Assembly: GCA_003952965.2 (NCBI GenBank)
Contig: CM025853.1
Location: 6,391,128-6,455,127 of the forward strand
Length of the DNA stretch: 64,000 nt
Origin: Morella rubra
Taxonomy: Eukaryota > Streptophyta > Magnoliopsida > Fagales > Myricaceae
Direction of reading: 5' to 3'
Position 1 is the stretch's first letter. Every line of letters starts with the position of its first letter. The notes under the pieces are model-generated. The model saw only the letters and a program-made list of their open reading frames with translations. It did not search any database and had not been told where the DNA came from. Positions 56,164 to 64,000 of the stretch are shown one piece after another. The translations under genes and the position numbers were made by a program.

Positions 56164-56417
56164 TATCTGTTAATGTTAGCACTCTGAAAACCATGAAATG
56201 GTTGATTAAATGTGTTTCCTAGCTGCCGGCCGTTCCTGTAATTGATTGACGGAGGGAATGAAGTTTTCAGCAGGTCTTCATCCCCAAAAAGTACACTTTT
56301 ATACAGGGACAAGCTTGCATATACGTCTGTCTCATCTCACTAGTTAGATTTTGTTATCCTGAAATTCTACTGTCACGGTATAGTTCTGATAATCTTCAAC
56401 TTCATCATGTACAGCAT

Positions 56418-56732
56418 TTTTTTTCCTTCGCAAACCTTATAATAAAAAACTAAGGATCAGAGCATAAAACACGAGCTTCCTCATCCAAATGTTCCGGAAG
56501 GCTAACAGCATTAATAAAACGAAAAGCAGAAGAGGAAAACGCCCACTGGGCACAAGAGTACCAAGCGAAACGATTCTGGCTGCGGGGAATCAATCCAAGC
56601 GAACAGTCAACATGACTCGCTAAGAAGCTCCGAAGAGCACAAATAAGATCTGACAGCAAAGGTCCAGAGATCACCTCCTCATTAAATACCATCCCACAGA
56701 GGATCCGGCAGACTGTCTCAACGGCAGCCCAG
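56418..56732 (-). mobile_element. 5'-truncated LINE with RNase H-like end
   Basis: On the minus strand the coding part (GPLLSDLICALRSFLASH, GLIPRSQNRFAWYSCAQWAF, then LPEHLDEEARVLCSDP) is the C-terminal half of the RVT_3/RNase H domain of plant LINEs. A 3' UTR and an A tail (T run 56417-56424) follow. Long target duplications flank it: TTCATCATGTACAGCAT (56401-56417) and TTCATCATATACATGCAT (56733-56750). This is the normal product of target-primed reverse transcription with 5' truncation. The frame is open through the insert. Confidence 0.8.
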
Positions 56733-56844
56733 TTCATCATATACATGCATTATTAGTTAGTGAACCTTTTTACATTTATAATCTTAATCTCATAAATATT
56801 GATACAATTAATTAATATATTAAAAATGTTTGTAACTTGTATAG

Positions 56845-56872
56845 TTATATATATATATATATATATATATAA
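56845..56872. repeat. (TA)n microsatellite
   Basis: A run of about fourteen TA dinucleotides that directly ends the second copy of the 55.5-kb direct repeat. Confidence 0.95.
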
Positions 56873-57384
56873 TTGGGAGCAGTTAGAATTACATATGCAC
56901 ATGCTAATTATGGGACTTCATGTCCCTGTCAGTCTATAGCGGAATCTGGCCGGGACGGACAGGGGTGGGCCACAACAATTCAACTGAATTTTTTTTTTGA
57001 AGTGTTTTACCCCCATGAGCCTAGGCACGCCCAGCCCCAACCCCTGTCTAGGCCCGCCCATCCCTCCCTTAAAAAAAAGAATAAAAAAAATTATCAGAGC
57101 ATGAAACATTGTCGTTTCACCCTCTACTTAAAATTAAAAATAAACTAAGCTCAGGGTTAAACAACACCCTGGGTTTAATTAGGTGAGAGGGAGAACACAA
57201 CTCTCTCTCCACCCTATCTGCCTCTGTTTTGCCTCTCTCACTCCCTCTCTCCTCCATTGGCGATCGACCTCCACTGACTCTTCCTTTCTATCTCTCAAAC
57301 CTCTCTGAGCGTGCTATCTATTATGTTTTTTGTTTTCAAAAGAAGAGAGTGCTATTCTATTGTGATTTTTGCATGTGACTTTAG
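56873..57384. other. Intergenic DNA, GC-rich patch and CT-rich leader-like stretch
   Basis: 56945-57065 is comparatively GC-rich (GGCCGGGACGGACAGGGGTG, then CCCGCCCATCCC). 57195-57305 is CT-rich like a plant 5' leader. No product or repeat family was recognised. Confidence 0.35.
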
Positions 57385-58995
57385 GGCTATGTTTGGGAAT
57401 AGGATAGGGTTTAGGATTCAGTTTCATTTTACTATTTGGATATCAAGCTCACGTGCAGTTTGCCTCATAATTTGGGTCTTGTCTCGAAATAAAGTTAATG
57501 CCTCCTCGTCAATTCTACTAACGTTCATTATCGAGGTGAACTTGTCTCGCTGACCTTTTAAGCCGTAGCTTTCGTCGTACTATCGAGCTCGCTCGTGCGA
57601 GTTTGTAATTATTATTTTTCTTTAGCTTTCACTTAACTTGGGAGTTACAATTTGTGCGAGCTCGCAAGTTTTATTTTTGTAAATATTTTTGTTAACGTTC
57701 ATTGCTCGCGTGCTGTCCAGAAAAACTTTCGCTTCCTTTATGCTCTCTAAATTGTTACATTTGTTCTTGTTTTCAATAGCTATGACAAACGGATAAAATA
57801 AAGACTTCTTTTTCTTCATTTTTTTTTGGGAGAACAATCAACCCTTGATATCCTTCTTCTCATGGGGAAAGACTTTCCTACTGCCAATTTTTTTTGGCAA
57901 CATCACGATAAACACTTAATCTAGAGATGTTCTTTTGAAGGTTGCAAGTGATAGATCTAGCAAAAAAAAAAAAAGTATCATGCCCCATCAACTAAAGCTA
58001 TAAACTTATTTTCTCATTCTGACAAATTGATATAAGCACTTGATATTCCTCAAATTTTTGCATAATATGCATCGTTTCAAGTTAACTTGTTGTATTTCAC
58101 ATTCTAACAATCAAAGAAAACAACATCACCTTCATCAGAATGAGAGCCAAAAAAAAAAAAGAAAAAAAAGAAAAGAAAGTATCAAGCAAAAAGATAAACC
58201 TATTTCAAAAGTTTTCCAAAATGTGTCTTGGAAAGTTCTGAAGTTCCGCCAGCGACACTTCCTCTGACATGAACTGGAAGTCCTAACTAGGACTCTAAGA
58301 GGGAGAGATGGGAAAATCAGAGTAGCCAACAAGGGGGAATGAAAGAAATAATATTTGAGACCAGAATGTGCAAGTCTACCAGCAACGGTTAGTTGAGAAG
58401 ACTCCAAGTTTCGAAAAGATTTATCCTTCACAAGTACCCCTTTTGCAGCTAGAGCCCAGTTGTCTCCATACGAAAATCCAGAGCCCTTCTCTGCAGTAAA
58501 GAAGGCTTAAGGAATATATAACAGAATGCAATTGCCACCAACCCAAGTGGTCGAAGCAACCATAACGGAGAAATAAGGTGAACAGCAAGAACTCGAGCAA
58601 CCCTAATCCCCCATCCTCAAGAAAACAAGCTCAAATGTGAAAAGTAATGAGATATTCACCTTGGAATCAACGGAGAATAAGCAAAAATCTCAAATGAAAG
58701 CAAATGCACTGATTAGAAAGAGGAATTTGGGTGGAAATGCTAGATGAAGGAGAAGGGGCACAGCCTCGGTCGAGTTTTGGTCACACAGGGGACAGAGAGA
58801 ATGGAAGAAAGAGATGGGGAGGAGGGGAAAACGGAAGTTGCCTTGGCGACGTTAGTTGTCTCTTTCGTTATTTAGTCTCAATTTTAAAAATCAAAACTGA
58901 GATTTGACCCACCCAAATATGGATTGGGAATTTTTGACCCAAAACTAGTTTTTTAGACCTAAATCTGGGACTCAAACCCGTCCTCAAACATATCC
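57385..58995. mobile_element. Candidate DNA transposon, 1.6 kb
   Basis: Left end GGCTATGTTTGGGAATAGGA and inverted right end GGATATGTTTGAGGACGGGT agree at 15 of 20 positions, including TATGTTTG. TAG flanks both sides (57382-57384, 58996-58998). No transposase was found in it, and its edges carry CT-rich gene-leader-like DNA (58750-58860 on minus). It abuts arm 2 of the inverted duplication. The short, imperfect ends keep confidence low. Confidence 0.4.
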
Positions 58996-59265
58996 TAGGA
59001 GGCTAGCTAGGTAGGCTGCTGCTCTTATAGGCATATGGGATGCTGGCCAGTTCAGCGCCCCAGGATCAGGGTTAGATTTATCTTCTTTGGACAGAAGCTT
59101 GACTTTTCTATGGATTAATTCCAAGTCATTGTGGCGGAATCTTCTTGCCCAGAACTTACTGCAAGACTGTCCGGATTTGGAGTACTGCTTGATGTGGTCG
59201 TAAAAGTTTGCGGCCTTACATTTTGTGGTGATCAGGCATGGACCATGTACTCCGAGGATTTCCTC
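58984..59265 (-). pseudogene. Unidentified gene fragment, arm 2 copy (open frame)
   Basis: 94 codons are open on the minus strand: EEILGVHGPCLITTKCKA at the start, then FYDHIKQYSKSGQSC, SKFWARRFRHNDLELIHRKV, NPDPGALNWPASHMPIRAAA and a stop at 58984. The last few residues probably come from the transposon that ends at 58995. The even amino-acid composition, the shared codon pattern with arm 1 and the lack of stops suggest a real gene fragment. I cannot name the family. A TATATATACC promoter-like site lies on minus near 60066, and 59300-59990 looks like leader or intron. Confidence 0.5.
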
Positions 59266-59998
59266 TTACGTTGTTAGTCCTAATTCCACATCATATATAT
59301 GGCCATAATAAATGGTGTGTCATGAATTCATGATTAACCAATACATCCATGACATAGGTTAGAAAGGGGAGACTTTATTTTATTATTAATTATTGTTAGT
59401 AACATCATATCTATACCATAAAAGTTTTTCAAACCTTATCTCCGAATAATGATGGATTTTTTGTCTGGTTAGAGACGTACGTCCTTTCAGATTTTTTTTT
59501 TGGCCATACAGTTTCGAGTCTATTCATTTTAGTTTGGGTTAGAAAAAGTATCATAATCAATTTATAATATTTGATATGATATTATTATGACATTAGAGAT
59601 TCAAATTTAAATGTAGTAGTATCTTTTCTATCATATTTTGTATTGTCTCTATCAATAAAAATCTTTAACTTATACTTTGTATGAAATTATGATACAAAAC
59701 ACAGTCACAAAAGATTTTTATAGTACATGTAAGTCTTCTAGACCAAATACCTTAAATCTTTCTCTCTCGTTATTATTTTTCCTGAGTGAAGAGTAGAGAT
59801 ACTTGATGCATGTGGCCTTTCCTTATTTTCTTTCTATTTCCTTGCTTGGTAAAGGGCCAAATCATGAAACAAACCAGGCTCCACCAAGTTAGGGTCGTGC
59901 CTCTTTATATGTACTAAGAAAATTCAAGTATTAATTCTACCTCAAAAAATCAAAAATCAGCTCAAGTATAAATTCATATTAAGTAAATATAATAAAGA
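58998..59998 (-). repeat. Inverted duplication, arm 2
   Basis: Reverse complement of 26424-27745 (arm 1), without the MITE and neighbouring extra DNA. The match ends at AAATCTTTATTATATTT (59998) on one side and at the candidate transposon on the other. Confidence 0.85.
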
Positions 59999-60621
59999 TT
60001 TCTCTCTTTTGTGGGTTTAGGTGAGATATGATGGAACGAATGACTTGAGAGGTAGGCTAAGGTATATATAGGACTTGGGGAGAGGTTCTAGATAATTCTT
60101 ATATAATTCCAACAAGATAAATAAAAATTTTCATATGATCAAGGAGGAATTTCGAATTTTGTCAAGAAGATGAGATGAATGTGTGCGGGGAGATGAACGC
60201 TTGCATAGGAGAAGTGAAGGGTTGCATTGGAGAAGTGAAAGGTTGCATTGGGACAAGGAGAGGTCTTAATGGTTAGGTAGAAAGGCAAGAGAGAGTGACC
60301 AAATTCATCAAACAATAGTAAATAGGTCAACACACAAAAACATAAATGTTCTCAGTTTCACAAAAAAAAAAAAAAAAAAACTCTAGTGATACACTTTAAA
60401 TTTAATAAAACTGATCTAATGTAAACCAACATGGAGATTTTTGCTCTCCTTTACTTCCATAAGAAAATATCAAATAAATTCTTCATTTTCATTTTTAAAT
60501 AGAAAATGAAAGGAGCAAAATATCGTCCTACAAGAGGAAAATGATAAAAAAATTATAATACAGCAAAGAAGATTTTGCTCACCCATTACGTTGTTGATGT
60601 CGAAACAACATGCCATGGCTC
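59999..60621 (-). other. Promoter-like DNA and a short tandem repeat
   Basis: On minus, CCTATATATACCTTAGCC near 60066 resembles a TATA box pointing into arm 2. At 60190-60255 a unit TTGCATTGGAGAAGTGAAAGG is present about three times. An A run of 19 stands at 60362-60380. Confidence 0.4.
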
Positions 60622-60761
60622 TTACATTTCGAATGTGTCATTTTCAGCCACTTGACAGCTTCGCTCAAGTTTAGAAGCTTTTCGCATCACTGGAATTGCT
60701 TCCAACTCCATTGCAACTTCTCTCATGTTAGGTCGTTTCTTCCCATTCGAGTCTAAGCACC
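60622..60761 (-). pseudogene. WAK-type kinase C-terminus
   Basis: On the minus strand GCLDSNGKKRPNMREVAMEL is kinase subdomain XI of wall-associated kinases (RCL...RPxMxEVAMEL). A short tail to a natural-looking stop at 60622 follows. The upstream part is cut at 60761 by a CACTA end. This piece lies on the wrong side to belong to the gene at 33.0-37.9 kb, so it shows a second WAK copy, as expected for these tandemly arranged genes. Confidence 0.8.
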
Positions 60762-61065
60762 CACTACAAAAAAATAGGTCTATAGTGGCGGTCGCTAAAA
60801 ACGTCTCTAAAGGGTGTTTTTAGCAGCTTTTTTTGCAAAACGCCACTAGAGGTGGTCTACAACGGTGGTCGTTTTAGCTGCGGTCACTGACAGCTGCTAT
60901 ACACCCCTTTTAGTAGCGGTCTTTGTAGGACCGCCGCTATAGACCCACTTTAGCGGCGATCACTAATCACCGTAATAGACCTTTAGCGGCGTTTTGTCCA
61001 AAACGCCGCTAAATGCCAAATTTTTAGCGGTGTTTTTAAAAATATGCTGCTATAGGTATAAGTGC
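60762..61065. mobile_element. Second CACTA family, one terminal region
   Basis: CACTACAAAAAAATAGG at 60762 is a CACTA terminus. The following 300 bases repeat TTTAGCGGCG/CGCCGCTA motifs (60780, 60840, 60948, 60982 and others) as a subterminal array, including a perfect palindrome at 60982-61013. This motif set differs completely from the 40-55 kb element. No opposite end was found up to 64000, so the element is truncated or continues outside the window. Confidence 0.75.
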
Positions 61066-61559
61066 AAACAAAAATTTTATTTTGTCATGTATTTGAAAAT
61101 TTTTATTTTAAGACCAACTTAATGAAATATGAAATTAGAAAGAATGTTGTGAAAATTGAATTGTTATATGGTCTTAGAGACTATGATTTAGTCATTAGGT
61201 AAGTACATATATATAAAGTGCTTAGGTTAATTAGCTCATATCAATTATATAAAAACACATACTTTTAAAGTATAAGTATTATATATTATTATTCCCAACC
61301 TATTTAATTAAGATTATTATACTAATTATAAAAAAGAGTATAAAGAATGTACATTGCTATGTATTTAATACTAAGTATAAAGATTTTTAAATGCTATTAC
61401 AATTTACAACTGATTTTAATTTACTAAAAACACAACATGTATATAGCTTATTATTAAAAAAACTGAAAACTATAGGAAAAAAAAAGGCCTCAACTTTTTA
61501 TTAAACAGGTGAGTTTCTATCCCTATGAAATAAGTATCCTCGCTGAACCCCCACTTTTT
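61066..61559. other. AT-rich DNA, nothing recognised
   Basis: This may be the interior of the CACTA element that begins at 60762. No coding sequence is visible. Confidence 0.4.
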
Positions 61560-61963
61560 GAAACGTCTGAAAAATCTCCAAGGCTATAAAAATTGAAATT
61601 CTTATATGTATAATTTCATTTCCCGCACGCGGAATATCTCCCTCCCTCTTCCTTTTCCTCTTCATCAAATGTTCTCCCTCTCTGTCGAAATCTCTTTAAG
61701 TTTCTCTCTCTCCCGTCGCTCTCTACTTGCTCATGGTGCTGTCTCTCTCCCTCAACTCACTGCTCTCCCTCTTGCTTGTAATAAGATAAGGGAGGGTGAG
61801 AAATATATCCAAAAGCTAGCTCTGGACTCTGTGAATTGATCAGTGTCACCCTGCAGCTGTCCTTGACGGATGTTGAATCTCTCTCTCTACTGCTTCGCGT
61901 TGCTGTCGGAACCACTTGCTTGCTTAGAGCTTTGCTGATTACCTTCACACATGGTACTCTCCC

Positions 61964-61996
<33 letters not shown>

Positions 61997-62223
61997 ATTT
62001 ATCTACTTCAATTGAATTTCTGAATTATGCCTAATCCTACGCTCTTTTTCTTTGGCGTTTTGGGGTTCTAATTTGTGGGTCTTTCTGGGTTTTTGCTTTC
62101 GGTATGTGTTGTCTCTTTTTGCTTGGAAATGTGTGATCTTGTGGTTGGGTTCTATTCTTTTGCACCTCCTTTCATTGTGGATTTGATTTATTGATGGAAA
62201 TGGTGGCTGCAATGCACGACAAG
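61560..62223 (+). promoter_or_regulatory. Promoter, leader and first-intron-like region
   Basis: A TATA-like GGCTATAAAAATTG (61582) is followed by a CT-rich leader (61640-61770). A (TC)n run stands at 61968-61996. 62000-62200 is T-rich with phrases typical of a first plant intron. It lies just upstream of the COPB2 exons on the same strand and may be the 5' end of that gene copy with everything between lost, or of another gene. Confidence 0.4.
61968..61996. repeat. (TC)n microsatellite
   Basis: About fourteen TC dinucleotides in the leader-like region. Confidence 0.95.
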
Positions 62224-63067
62224 ATCTTTGGCTGAGGGGATATCACAACTTGCATCCCTTGCTAAAGAACAGGGGAAGAACAATGTTGCATTCCTTTGCT
62301 TGTTCATGTTGGGTAAATTGGAAGAGTACCTGCAGTTGTTGTTGGAAAGGTATATTGTTTTGATTTTGTTTGTAATTTTTAAACTTTAATGCAAGAAACG
62401 CGAATTTAAAGAAGTAATTCTGCAGCAATTGGATACTTGAGGCTGCCTTGATGGCACGATCTTATCTCCATATGTAAAAGGTGTCGGATATAGTTACAAT
62501 TTGGAGGAAGGAACTCCATAAGGTAAATTTTTTTCACCTAATTGTTGTGCTTGGTTCAGAGTTGATCACAGGCTTGGGGAAGGGGTATCATTTATATCTT
62601 TTGCATAATCATGGACATATACACCTTTATGTTCTTCGCCATCCTAGTTAGTGTCTCAGTTGTGTAATAAAGTTTGACATTATTTGTAGGTTAATCCAAA
62701 AGCTACTAAATCTTTGAGGCTGATCCTGAGGAGTATCCTAATTTGTTTGAGGATTGGCAAGTTGCTCTTTCTGTTGAATCCAGGGTTGACAGAGATGAGG
62801 TATTTGTAATTTTGACATTTACTAGCATTTTGCTGGATGATGTTTTCCTTGAGATTCTTATCAGGCTTTTATCTTTTCGGGTTAAATGAATAGTTAAATA
62901 TTTATTTAACTGCATTTTTTATTACTTTCTAGGGGTGTTTACGCTCCTGCATAGGAATACGCAAACCATGCTAATAGATCACATCACACACTAGTGGAGG
63001 ATTTCTAGAACCATGCAAGTGGATGATGACACCCGAACCCCTTGAAAATGGAGATGCACATCACGAG
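62224..63067 (+). pseudogene. Coatomer subunit beta' (COPB2) pseudogene, four exons
   Basis: The exons match plant coatomer beta', a COPI coat component that acts in Golgi-to-ER vesicle traffic. Exon a (62224-62349): AEGISQLASLAKEQGKNNVA then FLCLFMLGKLEEYLQLLLE. Exon b (62426-62522): LEAALMARSYL, a stop TAA at 62475, then IWRKELHK-like sequence. Exon c (62690-62799): VNPKATKS, a two-base insertion, then ADPEEYPNLFEDWQVALSVE. Exon d (62933-63067): GVYAPA, a stop, then EYANHA, TLVEDF and MQVDDDTR-like pieces. Introns keep GT-AG borders, so this is a genomic and not a retroposed copy. The WD40 part is missing. Confidence 0.85.
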
Positions 63068-64000
63068 GTATAGCCTACGGATAGATTCCATAAACTTATG
63101 CACAATGTCTTTGATTTGTTTTAACAAACAAGACCATTATCTTTTATGGGTAGCTATTTGCACATGCTTTGGTGTTTCATGTTCTAGACATATTTTGTAT
63201 CAATTTATTTCTGGGGAAATTTGTCTATGATTTCCTTCTAAACAACTGGAATTTTCTTGTTGCTAAGTTCTCTCAATTTTCCCTGGAACGTTTGCTATCG
63301 TACTCTACATTTTTTTTAACTGGTTACAGTACGAATGGAAAGAACAAAATGTAGAAAGAACACAATGGAAAGAAAAAATATGAGAAGCCAGGAGAGGCTG
63401 TAACGTGAGGATGCGAGATCATTCCACCAGGCGTCCTCAAGATTAGGTTCACTTGTTTCTGAGTGGATTACTAAATGGGAAATAGGGGGGTGGAGAAGAG
63501 GGTGAATGCTACATATTTTGAGAAGTGCATTGTGGCAACGTACATAGGAAATATTTTTAATGTAATACAAGGCACTTAGGAATAAATACAATGATTGGTT
63601 TAAAACAATGGAGACACAATCTTAGTATTTTAACACTTCGGATGTTCAATCATTGGAATGATGGTGCCTATTTTTATGACATCTCCTTTACTAAGTCATC
63701 ATTATTGTATTTCCTGAAAAGCGTGTTTCCTCTATTAAATTATTTATATTAAATATATATTTTTCCGTTTCAATACTAGGTTTTCTAGAGGAGGCTACCT
63801 ATAAGTGATCACAGGGACTGGTGGTTCTTTCACCTGATGGTGTGGCTTTTTAGCGCACTGATTGCTTTATTTCCATTGTGTCTACGTAGGTGAAGATGGT
63901 GGGTTGGTAGACTGATGGCGGTACTGAAGCTGACGTTCTAATTTGCTAATGCTGGATTTAAAGTATTTTATATTTATGTTAGCAAACTTGTAATAGACAC
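63068..64000 (+). other. Likely COPB2 pseudogene intron and decayed end
   Basis: A donor follows exon d. At 63326-63440 a Glu/Lys-rich stretch after TTACAG, then GAGGCTGTAACGTGAGGATG, weakly recalls the acidic C-terminal exon of coatomer beta'. The rest is AT-rich and unrecognised. Confidence 0.3.

Noticed and set aside
60182..60260. CRISPR-like short repeat array
   Set aside because: Only about three imperfect 21-base units without spacers of constant length, in nuclear plant DNA. It is a small minisatellite.

Overview
The window looks like gene-poor, repeat-rich nuclear DNA of a flowering plant, most likely a eudicot. The evidence is AT-rich intergenic DNA, degenerate Ty1/copia elements with initiator-tRNA primer sites, En/Spm (CACTA) ends, tRNA-derived SINEs, wall-associated kinase (WAK) fragments and an intron-containing plant coatomer beta' pseudogene. 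The genus cannot be assigned from this sequence. I find no gene that is clearly intact. A run of exactly 1000 N (24727-25726) marks a scaffold gap.

Layout. 1-9.9 kb: two degenerate copies (A on plus, B on minus) of one copia family in inverted orientation, separated by about 2.8 kb. Their pol regions are nearly identical but their gag/leader regions are not. 9.9-22.6 kb: mostly unrecognisable DNA with one candidate coiled-coil exon (13.15 kb) and a segmental duplication (15.2 and 20.0 kb). 22.65-24.7 kb: 5' LTR, primer site and decayed gag-pol of a second copia family, cut by the gap. 25.8-32.7 kb: a minus-strand SINE, one arm of a long inverted duplication with an unidentified gene fragment and a MITE, a hAT transposase relic, the right end of a CACTA element and an RNase H-like fragment.

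33-40.6 kb: remains of a minus-strand WAK-type receptor kinase gene (transmembrane/kinase piece at 33.0-33.3, EGF piece at 37.7-37.9). It is interrupted by a 3.09-kb PIF/Harbinger-like element with TTA target duplications and by a copia element (37.94-40.55). That copia's 5' LTR is itself broken by the main feature of the window, a terminally complete 14.83-kb CACTA transposon (40554-55384, flanked by CCA on both sides). The CACTA carries a tandemly doubled internal cassette of about 4.8-4.9 kb. Each unit holds an ORF of the 'putative plant transposon protein' type, a Transpos_assoc plus tnp2 transposase, and the start of a Ptta/En/Spm (Transposase_24) gene. The last part of that gene follows once, near the right end. 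All of it is now frameshifted.

55.4-64 kb: a tRNA-type SINE and a 5'-truncated LINE, each with target duplications; a candidate DNA transposon; the second arm of the inverted duplication; a WAK kinase C-terminus cut by another CACTA end; and at 61.5-63.1 kb a promoter-like region plus four exons of a coatomer beta' (COPB2) pseudogene with its introns. The history reads as a WAK cluster and a COPB2 duplicate broken up by nested insertions. Parts of the window (8.05-24.7 kb and the second CACTA unit) also show scattered short indels that could be decay or poor consensus quality.
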